Made by a program: the position numbers and the translations under genes. Below, piece after piece: positions 1 to 12,560 of a stretch of DNA of 64,000 bases. Source of the stretch: Anadara kagoshimensis (Eukaryota > Mollusca > Bivalvia > Arcoida > Arcidae); NCBI GenBank assembly GCA_021292105.1, contig CM037864.1:46884094-46948093 (forward strand), read 5' to 3'. Positions within the stretch are counted from its first letter, which is position 1. Every line of letters begins with the position of its first letter. The notes under the pieces are model-generated. The model saw only the letters and a program-made list of their open reading frames with translations, ran no database searches and was not told the origin of the DNA.

Positions 1-284
1 AAAAATCTAAACATGGTTGTAACAAAAGGTCAGTGATAGAAACTTAGAAATTTTATGAGTAAAGATAGATACTGAACACTAAATTAGATAAGATAAGTGT
101 GTTTTAAAGCATTGCATATAGGGGTGAAGTCACAGTAATTCCTGGAAATCAAATACATAAGGTAAAGTGATGCAGCACAGAGTTTCAGTAATGGTCAAAG
201 AAAGGGCATGTACACATGGCCCTGATAAAGCAGAATAGTTGGCTAATGCCTTATTTGCACTCGCTTACCAACTAGTCTGAATGT

Positions 285-543
285 GTCCATCCATCCATCC
301 ATCCATCCATCCATCCATCCATCCACCCATCCATCCACCCATCCACCCATCCATCCATCCATCCATCTATCCATCCATCCATCCATATCCATCCATCCAT
401 CCATCCATCCATCCATCATCCATCCATCCATCCATCCACCCACCCATCCATCCATCCATCCATCCATCCATCCATCCACCCACCCATCCATCCATCCATC
501 CATATCCATCCATCCATCTATCCATCCATTTATCCATCCATCA
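285..543. repeat. (CCAT)n microsatellite, about 260 bp
   Basis: Nearly uninterrupted CCAT/CATC tetranucleotides with a few CCAC and TATC variants. The open reading frames through it on both strands are repeat artefacts. Confidence 0.97.
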
Positions 544-545
544 AT

Positions 546-2230
546 TGGCCTGTTCTCATACTTAAGTTTTTATCTTTTGTGATTTTCATTAGATTTAATA
601 AAGGTGTTTTAAAATAATGATATTTAACTTTAAGTTCTAAAGTTATGGTTATTATCAGTTCATTAAAACTCCTAATGGGGCATTTTGCATTCTTTGAGTT
701 GATGCTCATTGCAAATGGATGTTACCTATATATATATATATATATATTACCAACTAGGAGTATATTATCCATCTAAGATATTTTTGGATAATTTGTAGAC
801 AGAACAATTTAACTAGCATTACATATACTTAGGCCTAAAAAGTTAAATGTTTATTTTCTACATATCCAATAACTCTATCAAAACATATTTTATGGCCAAC
901 ATTATCACTGTTATTGTCAGTTTTAAATATATTATATTGTCTTATGAGACTACCATAAATTAAAACAAAGTAAAATAAATAAAACAATAATAAAGAGTTT
1001 AAAAAAGATAACTACCCTATTTCTTCGAGATGTCACCAGAAACACATTATTTAGCCTTACACTGTGTAATGGTTGCTATAATTAAATGTGGCTGTTTGTT
1101 GTAGGTTTTAGATAGAACACTTCCTGATTGTGGTATATAAATCAAAATTATAAAGCCATTTTATACAACAGTGCTCTGTTAACCAAATTTTAACTGTAAA
1201 CAGAACCTCAGTAACATTTAAACCTGTATACACACTGATGATACTTGAATTTGTTTTGTCTAAATTATATTCTTCACATGGTTGTTTTTTAAAAATGAAA
1301 TGTTTATTATTCTGGCACATTAACTCTTTTGAGTTATTTTGAGGGGTATTTTCCAGACATTACACAAAAAACTGCCATCTTGTAACTAAAAAAATGACCT
1401 TTCTTAATTTTTCAATTAATCTTTCTGGAAAAGATAGACATGCATTTTGTTTTAACTTATGTTTTAAGAAAAATGTTATTTTTTGGCATGTTCATGTTTT
1501 TGAAAAAAATAAATACATGTACAATATATTAAGTATTTTTAATGCTTGTATTGTTTTGGACAGTAGTATGTTTTAATGTGGCACAGTTGATATAAGTACA
1601 AAGACTATATTTCCAGTTTCACCTATCAATAGATGGAACTATGATTTTATTTATAGCAACAAACAAATAGTTTTATGTGATTGTTTCTTCTAATTTGCCA
1701 GTCCTATATTTTGGCTTCTTACTTATTAGTTTGTTTCAAATTCCAATTGGTAGTAGATCTTAGTGTGAGAAAGTTTAAGCCAGTTTCCTTGACAAAGGTC
1801 AGTGCTTGAGAAAGTTTAAGCCAGTTTCCTTGACAAAGGTCAGTGTTTTTTCCCAAGCACTTTTTTGCCATCAACATCCCTAAACTGACCACTTTGATAT
1901 ATATTGGTAATTGAAAGATTTAACTGACATATAAAATCCCATTACTTGGTTCAACTCCACTCCTTTACTTTGTTCTTGAATTTTTAAAATTTCTTTCTTT
2001 CTGATATAACTGGTTTTACAACATTGCATCCTGAATATATGTCATGAATTTACAAGTTTTGTATGTGACTCCAAACAATCTTATAATCACCCTCTATATC
2101 AATCTCTTTTCTGTGACTGACAATATTTTTTGATGAATGTTTAAAGTATAAATAGTGTTGCAATGACAAATGAAATGTAATAATACTCAAACTCCACAAA
2201 TAGATCGAATTAATAATTCTAATTTCGATT
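546..2230. other. Intergenic, AT-rich, no gene seen
   Basis: No reading frame with coding character on either strand. Contains a short TA run near 728-747 and a 41-bp tandem duplication at about 1763-1845 (GAGAAAGTTTAAGCCAGTTT unit, two copies). Confidence 0.6.
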
Positions 2231-3329
2231 TTTACTGTTCAGTCTGTTATTGGTCCCATTCAAGGGCCTCAGCAGTGAATTGGTCTCATTCAAGGACCTC
2301 AATTTCTTGTGCTCTGAGCCATTACTACCCTAGAAAAACTTGCAGTGAATTGGTCCCATTGAATGGCCTCAGCAGTGAATTGGTCCCATTCAAGGATCTC
2401 AATTTCTTGTGCTCTGAGCCATTACTACCATAGAAAAACTTGCTGTGAATTGGTCCCATTGAATGGCCTCAGCAGTGAATTGGTCTCATTCAAGGACCTC
2501 AATGTCTTGTGCTCTGAGCTATTACTACCATAGAAAAACTTGCTGTGAATTGGTCCCATTTATGGGGCTCAGCAGTGAATTGGTCCCCTTCAAGGATCTC
2601 AATGTCTTGTGCTCTGAGCCATTACTACCATAGAAAAACTTGCTGTGAATTGGTCCCATTGAATGGCCTCAGCAGTGAATTGGTCTCATTCAAGGACCCC
2701 AATTGCTTGTGCTCTGAGCCATTACTACCATAGAAAAACTTGCAGTGAATTGGTCCCATTGAATGGCCTCAGCAGTGAATTGGTCTCATTCAAGGACCTC
2801 AATTTCTTGTGCTCTGAGCCATTACTACCATAGAAAAACTTGCAGTGAATTGGTCCCATTGAATGGCCTCAGCAGTGAATTGGTCCCATTCAAGGATCTC
2901 AATTTCGTGTGCTCTGAGCCATTACTACCATAGAAAAACTTGCTGTGGATTGGTCCCATTCATAGGCCTCAGCAGTGAATTGGTCCCTTCAAGGACCTCA
3001 ATGTCTTGTGCTCTGAGCCATTACTACCCTAGAAAAACTTACAGTGAATTTGTCCCATTCAAGGGCCACATCAGTAAGTTGGTCCCATTGAATGGCCTCA
3101 GCAGTGAATTGATCCCATTCAAGGACCTCAATTCCTTGTGCTCTGAGCCATTACTACCATAGAAAAACTTGCTGTGGATTGGTCCCATTCATGGGCCTCA
3201 GCAGTGAATTGGTCCCATTCAAGGACCCCAATGTCTTGTGCTCTGAGCCATTACTACCCTAGAAAAACTTGCAGTGAATTGGTCCCATTCAAGGACCTTA
3301 ATGTCTTGTGCTCTGAGCCATTACTAAAA
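2231..3329. repeat. Tandem array with 100-bp period, about 11 copies
   Basis: The landmark CTTGTGCTCTGAGCCATTAC recurs at exactly 100-base steps from 2305 to 2905, then with small indels to about 3305. Each unit contains two related half-units starting GTGAATTGGTCCCATT, so it is a higher-order repeat of about 50 bp. Short peptides read through it are repeat artefacts with stops in each copy. Confidence 0.95.
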
Positions 3330-3339
3330 TGGATACAAC

Positions 3340-3900
3340 AACTGTAGAACGACTGCTAAATGTTTGTGGTTATTGAAATATCAAGTACATGTACATACAT
3401 GTATATAGGTTTCTCCTATTGAATTAATACAAAAACGTTACCCATATTGTTATTTCATTTATATTTTTACATGTTGATGGAAATCTGGGTGAAGTAGGTT
3501 CAGCCACCTATGATAGATCTTAAACACTTTATCAGTTTTAATACAAGCCCAGAGAGAAAAAAATGTTCTCCTTTGATATTGGGATACATTAGTCATCATT
3601 AGAAATAAAAACTGAAGAAGGATTACATGAAGAATCTAAAGTTTATTGACATTCTGACCAAACAGGAAGGAACATACCTGGGTATTCGACATAGACACAT
3701 GACTACAGGACAAAGGTCATGACCCTTGAGGTTATAATTAAATTGCTGGCATAGTTTCTATATTAAGTTTTACTTCTTTATGATAGAATTTTTGTTATAA
3801 ATATAATAATGTACATTTTTATGGGCAATGCATTTGACAATAAAACATGTTTTAATGTATATAAAAAGGATGATGATGATGATAGTGGTATGGATTATTG

Positions 3901-3934
<34 letters not shown>

Positions 3935-4240
3935 GACGATGATGATGATGACGATGACGACGACCTCAATGATGACGATGATGACTAAGCTTTAGCTTTG
4001 TTTATTTTATGAAATAACATGATAACTCACTATCATGGTATGGTCCCAGTTTTATACTCACCACACATTGTAATATCCTCGATTTTAATTGTGTCACCCA
4101 GTGGTTTCCAGATTCAAGATGATTATTAAACTTAGGAACAAAGGATTATTTTTTCAAATTTTACCTAGTTGTTTAAGTCTACAAAATATAGATCAAGTTC
4201 AATTTTCATCACCTTTTTCTTATATTTTGTTGAAAAAAGA
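3340..4240. other. Intergenic; GAT/GAC trinucleotide tract
   Basis: A trinucleotide tract of GAT, GAC and AAT spans about 3869-3986. Nothing else recognisable. Confidence 0.6.
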
Positions 4241-4244
4241 TAAT

Positions 4245-4983
4245 TACTAGATGGTCAAAGGTCAAGGTCGCTAAGTACTAAGAATGCTGAAATTATTAAT
4301 TTATTTATCTAGAAAATTGTAACCTTTTTGATTTTGTATAGGTATGTATAATGAAATAATGTATGTATTGACATAATGATCATTTTGATATATAAATGAA
4401 AGTCCAGATTACAGAGGTCAAGGTCATAGATGTATAAGAATACTGACATGGTTAATTATCTGAAAACTATAAACTGTTTGTTTATGCATGTATATTAGAA
4501 TATTGTTTATTTTGATATAACAATCATTATGATGTGTAGATAAAGGACATGGGTTTAAAGGTCAAGGCCCCAGATACTAAAAAATTCTGAAAATAGTTTA
4601 TCATCTGGAAACCTAAACCTTTGTATAGGCATGTAGAGTAGACTACAAAAGTATTATAGGTATTGGCATAATGATCTTTATCATATATAAATGAAGGTCA
4701 TAAGTTTAAAGTTCAAGGTCACAGATGCTAAAGAATACTGAAATAGCCTTTTTTACGTTTGCACTTTTGCTACTGTTATACTGGTAGTTGTTTCTAAATA
4801 TACAATATTTTTTATGAAACATTCTCTGAGACAAGTAATATTTTTTTGCAAATATCTTGACATTGAAGTCAACACTACAGAACACTTTTATGGTCCCTGT
4901 AATTAATTCAATTTTGTTTTTAATTGCTACAGGAGACACATGGCAGCCTCAGGTGAGTAAAAAGGCACATAGGCCTCTTGTTC
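4245..4983 (+). mobile_element. Truncated copy of the hairpin-ended interspersed repeat
   Basis: It shares the internal unit AAGGTCAAGGTCACAGATGC and the end CAGGTGAG...AGGCCTCTTGTT with the fuller copy at 9434-10845. The 5' part with the GCTCACCTGAGCC hairpin is missing. No coding capacity. Confidence 0.75.
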
Positions 4984-5237
4984 AAGCCTATTATATTTTC
5001 TATAATAATTCACTGTCAGAAATACAGTAAACGGATACTCTAGTGAATTTAACTTGTCTAAAGGTTGAGTAATAAGAGTACCGTACCCTAAGTAAAATTG
5101 TGCTGTAAATATTTGGACGCTTTTAATATTTTTTTTGAAGGAGTATGGTTACTTCCTTGTAGGGCTTTCTTTAATATAAGTAAACAAAATTAAACCTCAG
5201 CGTGTATTTGTTGGTTAATGGGATCACTGGTCTCAAG

Positions 5238-5239
5238 GT

Positions 5240-5291
<52 letters not shown>
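5238..5291. repeat. (GT)n microsatellite
   Basis: About 26 GT dinucleotides. A complementary (AC)n run lies at 5960-5992. Confidence 0.95.
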
Positions 5292-5293
<2 letters not shown>

Positions 5294-5384
5294 GTTAAGG
5301 AGAACCATGCACAGACAATAATAGTTTATCCATGTTAAAGGTTGTTCAAACCTTCCTTAAATTACCTTTGACTAAATTAGTTTG

Positions 5385-5660
5385 ATTGAATGGGGTTTTA
5401 GATTCACTAATATTAAGGCATCACCAGCTAAAGCTGAAGTAGCAGAAATTTTTACTTTTACTGTAGGCTCAGGGAAATGTGCAGAAAGGGTTCTTCAGTT
5501 TGCCATGCCTACCATGACACAGGGGTTTGGGTTTTAAGGACTTCTCCATAGGAACCTGCTACTTCCAGTTCTAAATGCTGAGTGGTTGGTGAAGGACAGC
5601 CAGTACCTTTTTCAATTCTGTCCCAAACATTATGGAGTGAACACTTAAGATATCATGAAA
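5385..5660 (-). mobile_element. Degraded SINE-like repeat
   Basis: It contains GAATGGGGTTTTAGATTCAC, TAAGGCATCACCAGCTAAAG and later TTCCAGTTCTAAATGCTGAG, parallel to the better copies at 11300-11670 and 12008-12360. The tRNA-like promoter end is not recognisable here. Confidence 0.55.
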
Positions 5661-5957
5661 TTCATGTAACTTAATCTGTTCACAAACACCCATTTTTGGT
5701 CAAATTAAACTTGCCATTTGCCAAAAATAAACTTCACAAACAAAATTTTATACACTTATAAATGCAGTTTAAAACATAAATGATTTAGAATAGTTGAGTT
5801 TGAGTCTCCATCTTGATTGGGAGGCAGTTTTTTCTTTACCACAAGTCTAACATGTTTTGTTGAGAAGTAGTAACCAAATTGTTGTGATTCTGTAAAATTA
5901 GTCTATCTGTTGTGTGTTTGAAGGGTTGGACTCTACAAATTGTTATCATATTTGCCT

Positions 5958-5995
<38 letters not shown>

Positions 5996-6039
5996 TTATA
6001 ATATGTACATATAAAAAAATCATTGAACATTTATACAAT

Positions 6040-6130
6040 ACAGTTCAAACCTGTCTATAAAGACCACATAAGGGAACCAGTAGAAGTGGCTTTTATGGAC
6101 AGGTTTCCCTTATATACAGGTTCAAACAAC
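6040..6130. mobile_element. MITE-like fragment (AACCTGTCTATAAAG family)
   Basis: ACAGTTCAAACCTGTCTATA and GGACAGGTTTCCCTTATA form imperfect inverted ends. Related sequence occurs at 17010-17095 and 49636-49816. Confidence 0.5.
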
Positions 6131-6332
6131 ATGAATAAAGATTAGTTGTAATAAAGGAAAGAGTTCCATTTGTACCCTCCTCTAAAAATTTAATTTTGAC
6201 TGAAAAAAAGTCTAAAAATGACAGATTCAAGCCCGTTTGAACATTTCTATGACTGTATCTTATGTATAATATACCGGTACATTCATTATTAGTACATATT
6301 CTGTTCCATTTCTCAACTACCATAATAATTAA

Positions 6333-7566
6333 CAGAGGCGTAGCGAGCATATCATTTATCTGTACGCACCAGTGTGTGTCCGATACGCGAAAATTTTTGA
6401 TTTTTAGAGCCTAAATGCTGCGATTTCCTGCACTCTAGACGGATATGTTTAGTAATTTTTTCCCGTTTTTTTTTAGTTCGGTTGGTTAATGGAATGGTGT
6501 TTTACGTCCCAGTCAAGATTATTTCACTAATATCACATCAATTTGAATGATGTTGGGCAACGGAAGCATCGGGGGAAAAAAACCACCGACCTTCCGCGTA
6601 TTTAACCTGACAAAGTTTCTCGAGAGATTTGTACCCAAATTGGTAGTAAAACATGTGTACAACTTTAAAACTTCTAACTGATCCGGATAAGGATAAAAAC
6701 AACAAACCAGCTTGCGATGATAAACCATTTTACAGACGGCCCTTGCAAGACAAAAACTTAAGCAAAGCATTAATTTATCAACTACAAACAGTGAAAGATA
6801 CATTTTATAAATTCAAAATTTCAGTATATGAAATCCATCTTTCGGTTCTTTTTTGCGGCAAACTCGTCGACAACATCTTCAACATTGATATCGATCTCTC
6901 TATGTATGTGCATCAACCCAAGACTAGACAACCTACTTTCGCTCATGGTTGTTCTCAGAAAGTTTTTTATTCGTCGCAAAACACTAAAGGATCTTTCAGC
7001 CGTTGCAGTTGCAACTGGCATTGTTAAAAGAATAAAATGTTCCATATTGAGGGATATAATCCTTTGTTGGTGATAAGAACGGTGTTGCTTAGTGTAGACG
7101 GTTTATCAGCAGCCATCGCCCAACGGGCGATGTATCAGGATTTTTCTGTTCATTTTCTGTTGTTTTATGATGATTCGGCGTTTTATCGACTTGTTGAACT
7201 TTCTTAAAAAAGGACTTAAGTCCAAGTTGTTTAGCCATATTAGTGTGTAGGTCATTGGCGCTAATAAATGATAAACCTTACCGGACGAACGCCGTGTATG
7301 ATAAATAACAAAACGGTTACGACATAAACTTTAAGTCATATTCGGACATCGAGCATAACGTAATTATGTTCAATATTATCTACTACTGAACCTTGGTATC
7401 TCACGATATGCAAACGTAGAGAATCATAACCAGTTAAATAATAGTATACCTGTAAAAAAAGTCATGGTTTTTTTTAAATTTTAATGACAATTTCCAAGAT
7501 TTTTACAATCTCTGTATTTTGATGTGTACGCCCGGGCGTTTTGACGTAATAGGCGCTACGCCACTG
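6333..7566 (-). mobile_element. hAT-family DNA transposon remnant, 1.23 kb
   Basis: The ends are inverted: CAGAGGCGTAGCG at 6333 and CGCTACGCCACTG ending 7566. ATTAA flanks both sides, but a full 8-bp duplication is not clear. On the minus strand, 7045-6821 encodes the C-terminal hAT dimerisation region, recognised by ATAERSFSVLRRIK, MSESRLSSL and a following LMHIHREID. The catalytic N-terminal region was not found, so the element is non-autonomous or deleted. Confidence 0.82.
6821..7045 (-). pseudogene. hAT transposase C-terminal dimerisation fragment
   Basis: A 74-residue open frame matches the hAT C-terminal dimerisation domain (AERSFS...RRIKNFLRTTM...LGLMHIHREI). It begins without the RNase H-like catalytic region and lies inside an element with hAT-type ends, so it is a relic rather than a host gene. 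Confidence 0.8.
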
Positions 7567-9430
7567 ATTAAGTAGATCTTTGTTTTGTATATATTTATTC
7601 ATTGTCATAACCAATTAGCAATATCTGAATTCTAATTTCTATAAATCGTTCTTTGTAACTACATGTCTTCACTTCTTTAACCCTTTAAACCCCTTTAAAT
7701 CCCTTTAAATACTAGTTTTTATGTATAAGGCCAAGCAAAAAACAATTTTGGTTCTAGATACAGTATAGAATAGGTTAGTGTCTATTTCATGCATGTTTTA
7801 TCAAAGATTCAAAATAGGGCATAGTAGAAGAGATTAATTTTATCCCATCAGACATTGAATAATTACATAATTACACCTGAATTAAGATTTAATTGGCCAA
7901 AGGTATGGGAAACACAATTATTTTTTTATGCCTTATGTTATATATATAGGTATATATGGATCGTGTTTTAACTTCCTGATTCAGGATTAACTCACCATGT
8001 ATTTCTTTGTATTAATGTAATATACCCACTGAGCCAGACAAAGAACTCATACCACACTTCATGTATTTGTTACCTAGACATATTCCCTATAGAAATGTCA
8101 ATCATACACTATTTTTTTTTAAACTTTTAAACATTAAGATAAAGTTTGCATACATTTTTAGTGAATTGAAAAGTTCTTTTATTTTATTTTTGCAGGCAAA
8201 GGTTTTGATGGGTCAAAGTGTTTTTGCAGTTTTTGAATTGAGATTTGTTTCTGATAGAATAAAACCATTTGCATAAAAATACCCCCCAAAGGAATCTAGA
8301 TGCATACCTTACCTTTAATAGCAATCATGTTTAATGTACTGAGAACACAAAAATATGCCCTTCTTGTCAAATTTTGACACCTTGAAAATAAATACTTAAA
8401 GTTACTCTTCTTTTTAGTCAGGTCATTGGTGGTTACCATGGTGTTCATATATTGAATACACACATTTTTATTAATTTTAAACACTTTACCATATTTACAA
8501 TTTCTGATATACACCTGGCAACAAGATTACAAGACAGGTGTCACAAATCAGAGTAGTATTTATATCAGTACCTTATCTGCACACAGACACATGTACTTAG
8601 TGCATGTCTCAAAATATTTACTATAACTTACAACTCTAGTTCATGCAATATTGTTTCCATTTGTGGTGACACCATATACAGGGTTTTAAAAATGCAAGAT
8701 CATTTATATACACAGTGTATTTTGTGATATAAATTTAGGTGAATTTTAATCATTATTTACCCTTTGTAAGTCAACATTTAAACTGCATTCATCTTAAGAT
8801 GTTGCAGATTTATTTTGCTTCAAATTACTAGTACTATATATACATGTACTTCAGAGTTGTTTAAAAATGTCTCTGAGACATCTATCATTTTGTTCTGTTT
8901 TTCACTTGCAATTCCCTTAATTTGGAAGGCTAGGGACATGTAGTTGCTTTCTATCAAACTGTTTGTCCATTGAAGATGACATACTGTCAGACTAGATGAA
9001 TAGCTTCAATTAAACTAGCAATGGTAAGTTTTAAATAACTCAAACAATGCTAGTCATTATTTTGTCCCTAGTGTTTGTATTTGTTAGTATTTGTTAGTAT
9101 TTGTTAGTATTTGTTAATAATTCAAACTTGGAAACTTTGACTCTTTCTAGTGAATAACTCAGGAGTTTCAAAGTGTGTTTTTGTCCATAATAGATGTATA
9201 AATAGTATAGCAATGGCCTGACAGAGCAACCAGGAACATTATTACTGACTGTATTTAATCTAGAAGTGGGCCTTGGGCCATTGACCCAAAAATAATGATA
9301 TTGTTCCCAAAAATCAATGTCGATGGGCCAGGGTATTAGTTAAGTTTTCTGTAAATCTAATTTTATCTCTTTCTCATTTATATTGTTATTTGAGTTAATA
9401 AAATTTTATTTCATATATTATTTTCCGGTT
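7567..9430. other. Intergenic, no gene seen
   Basis: AT-rich, with no coding frame supported. A four-copy 10-bp repeat (TATTTGTTAG) lies near 9077-9116. Confidence 0.55.
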
Positions 9431-9433
9431 TTT

Positions 9434-10845
9434 AGCTCACCTGAGCCAAAAGGCTCAGTTGAGCTATTGCAATCTATCACCGTCCGTCATCCGTCGTGCG
9501 CCGTGCGTCGTCCGTCGTGTGTAAACTTTACATTTTAATCTTCTCCTCCAACACTACTGAGTCAAATTTGATGAAACTTCATGATTATCATGCCTGGGTA
9601 ACAGCCTTTTAAAATTGTGTTCGGGGTTTGACCACGCCCAACAATATGGCTGCCGTTACTATAAATAGCCAAAAGACAAAAAAATCTTCTTCTCTGAAAC
9701 CAAAAGGTGCAGACAAATTTTCATTAGATATTTGGATTCAGGATGCCTAGGACCACTAAAATTTTGTTTTTTACGAAAATTGGATGAAAAATAGGTTACG
9801 CGTTTTTTGCGTAAAATTACGTAATTTTTAAAATGAGACATATATTGTTATAACTTCATAACGGCTGAAGATATTTGTATAGAGTTTTCACTGTTGATCT
9901 TGTCTTGCGATTTTCTTCCAATTGATGTCAAGGTCAAAGGTCAAGGTCATGCCCCAGTTTTTGACCTTTGATAAAAAATGCTATTTTTTAAACATTTCTG
10001 GTGATAATGGCATAGGATTTTTAGTTAGTTGTAGGTATTGACATGACCATCATTTTGATACATAGATCAAGGTCATGGGTTCAAAGGTCTGACAAGGTCA
10101 CAGATGTACAAATATACCAAAGTAGTTAATTATCTGCAAAACTATTAACTTTTTGCATAGGCATGTATATTAGAATATTGTAGGTAATGGTCATTTTGAT
10201 ATATGAATAAAGGTCACGGGTTCAAAGGTCAAGGTCACAGATGCAAACAAGTTCTCAAATGGTATAATTTTCTTAAGAACTATAAACATTTTGTATAGGC
10301 ATGTACATTAGAATATTGTAGGTATTGTCCTATTGATCATTTTGATATATGAATGAAGGTCATTGGTTCAAAGGTCAAGGTCACAGATGCAAATAAAAAC
10401 TTAAATGGTTAATTATCTTGAAAACTGTTAACTTTTTGTATATGCATGTATATTAGACTATTGTAGGTATCAACCTAATGACCATTTTGATATATGAATG
10501 AAGGTTATGGGTTAAAAGGTCAAGGTCACAGATGCAAATGAATACTGAAATAGTTAATTATCTGCAAAACTATGAACTTTTTATATAGGCATGTATATTA
10601 GAATATTGTTGGTAATGGCACAATGGTCATTCTGATATATGAATGAACAGCATAGGTTCAAAGGTCAAGGTCACAGATACAAACAAGTACTGAAATGAAT
10701 ATTTATCTTTATAACTATAAACTTTTTGTATAGGCATGATGTATATTAGAATATTGGCCTATTTACCATTTTAATATATGAATGAAGCTCATGGGTTCAA
10801 AGGTCAAGGTCACAGGTGAGCGTTAAGGCCCATGGGCCTCTTGTT
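9434..10845 (+). mobile_element. Hairpin-ended interspersed repeat, 1.4 kb, with internal tandem units
   Basis: It begins with a 14-bp stem hairpin (AGCTCACCTGAGCC, AAAA, GGCTCAGTTGAGCT). A short run of CCGTCCGTC-type repeats follows, then about six copies of a 120-150 bp unit built on GGTCAAGGTCACAGATGCAA and TAGGCATGTATATTAGA. It ends CAGGTGAGCG...GGCCCATGGGCCTCTTGTTT with a second small palindrome. There is no protein of its own. A 5'-truncated relative is at 4245-4983. Similar-looking elements are, to my recollection, very common in bivalve genomes. Confidence 0.75.
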
Positions 10846-11299
10846 TAAATAATGGTCCCTGTTTTTCAAAGCATGGGTCAAATTTACCCCACCAAACACA
10901 TTTCTGGATTGATCCTGTTCTGTGTGTAATCATTATCATAAAATATTTTTCACCTTCAATTACAGTATGTTAACTTATACACGATACCTGTTTATTTGTA
11001 AAGAATTTATCCAGGCTTGTTAAACCATTTTGCACCAGGAAGTCATCATCTTATCTTAATATCGAAAGATCCACCCTAGAAAGTGTTCAGTCAACTTTTA
11101 AAAGTGTCTCACGTTATCAACACACAGACTTTAAACAGCTATATTCTGTAATAAATTAACCAGCAAGTTTTGAATGTCAACATTAAAGCATCTATTATAT
11201 AGTTTTTAAATTGTTATAAAGTTATGCAAACTAAAGTTTCTTTTTTTTAAACGTTTCCTGCTAACCTCTACAATATTTCATTGAAACTTTGTTAGTATA

Positions 11300-11303
<4 letters not shown>

Positions 11304-11345
<42 letters not shown>

Positions 11346-11668
11346 AAAATGGGGTTTTACGTCCTAGTCAAGAATATTTTGCTGATATCAAGACATTGCC
11401 AGCTATAGGTTTTTACCTTTGCAGTGCATCAGGGGAATTATGTAGGTAGGATTTATTCTTTAATGTGTCATGCCTGCCCTGTCATAATACATTGGGTTTT
11501 AAGGTCTCTTCCAAAGGACCCCGTGTCTATCATTTCTTAATGCTGATTGCTTGGCGAAAGAACAGTCACTACCCATTTTCAAGTCTTGGTCAGATGGCAG
11601 GGGTTCAAACCAATGACCTACTACTTATGAAGTGACCACTCTACTAATTGGGATACCTCAGTGGTTTA
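11304..11668 (-). mobile_element. tRNA-derived SINE with (CAAT)n tail
   Basis: The plus strand shows a (TTGA)n run at about 11304-11345, then GATAAAATGGGGTTTTACGTCC, and ends near CACTCTACTAATTGGGATACC. Read on the minus strand this is a decayed tRNA-like head followed by a body and a CAAT-repeat tail, parallel to the copy at 12008-12360. Confidence 0.72.
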
Positions 11669-12007
11669 ATGTTTTGTCTAAGATAACATCCATTATATAG
11701 TGATGGCCTTTAAGGCAGGTTTGACTGTATTCCATTTTAAATTTAAATGACTTTTATTATCTGAGGTTAAAAAATGGCTGTATTATAATAAGTCACTATC
11801 TACTTCTTCATTGTGTGCATCATGACTCTGCAGGGCGTTTCCTACCAAAATTTGAAAGAAACAAAAAATCAAAAAATCTAAACTAGGTCGTTAGTGATTT
11901 AAATTACATGGACAATATACAATATACTATAGTAACAAGAAATTAACTAGAACTAGAAGTTTTATTACAAAAGTTAGCAGAAAATGAAGACATACCATTT
12001 ATGTTGT

Positions 12008-12360
12008 CATTGATTGATTGAATGGGGTTTTACATCCCAGTGAAGAATATTTTAGTGATATTGAGATATCACCATCTATAGGTAAATTAGGTGACAGAAA
12101 TATTGAATTTTGCAGTGCGCTGAGGACAGACACAGTGTACAGGAAGTTTTCTTTACCATGCCACACCAGCCATGACACATGGCGTGGCATCAGTTCTTAA
12201 GGTTCTGAAGGACCCCATGACTTTCATTTTTAAATTCTGAGTGCTTGGCGAAAGAACACTCACTACCTTTTTTCAAATCTTGGTCAGACCCCAGCCGGAG
12301 TTCAAACCCATAACCTCCCACATACCAAGTGAGCACTCTACCTACTGAGCTAGGATAGTG
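12008..12360 (-). mobile_element. tRNA-derived SINE, well preserved copy
   Basis: On the minus strand from 12352 it reads TAGCTCAGTAGGTAGAG (A box) and then GGGTTTGAACTCC (B box), the internal RNA polymerase III promoter of a tRNA-like head. A body of about 250 bp follows, ending in AACCCCATTCAATCAATCAA. The short frames on both strands here are not genes. Confidence 0.82.
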
Positions 12361-12375
12361 GTATATATAATAGTT

Positions 12376-12560
12376 TGACCCTGTTAGCCAGCCAGCTAGG
12401 ACATTCAGTACATGTGTACCTAATTTGGTATTGATTATCTACACATGATCCAATATTATGTTTTAAAGTTTGACCCTGTTAGCCAGCCAGCTAGGACATT
12501 AAGTACATGTGTACTTAATTTGTTATTGATTATCTCCACATGATCCAATATTATGTTTTA
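12376..12560. repeat. Tandem duplication, about 93-bp unit
   Basis: TTTGACCCTGTTAGCCAGCC starts both copies, and each ends near ATCCAATATTATGTTTTAAA. Only a few differences separate the copies, so the duplication is recent. Confidence 0.9.

Noticed and set aside
243-582. Open frames on both strands through 243-582
   Set aside because: Pure translation of the CCAT microsatellite (IHPS/HPSI and DGWM repeats); no coding character.
2170-3162. Three plus-strand frames with repeated SELVP/CALSHYY peptides
   Set aside because: They are translations of the 100-bp tandem array, each ending at the same stop in the unit.
2231-3329. CRISPR array
   Set aside because: Regular spacing, but there are no unique spacers: the whole 100-bp unit repeats, and the genome is eukaryotic.
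6653-7073. Plus-strand frames across 6653-7073
   Set aside because: They lie opposite the hAT transposase fragment on the minus strand and show no domain.
9434-10845. Helitron
   Set aside because: A palindrome near the 3' end and the lack of inverted ends suggested it, but the end is CTTG rather than CTRR, the 5' end does not start TC, and no Rep/helicase fragment is present.
12290-12360. Functional tRNA gene on the minus strand
   Set aside because: A and B boxes are clear, but the cloverleaf is not complete and it continues into a SINE body with a CAAT tail.
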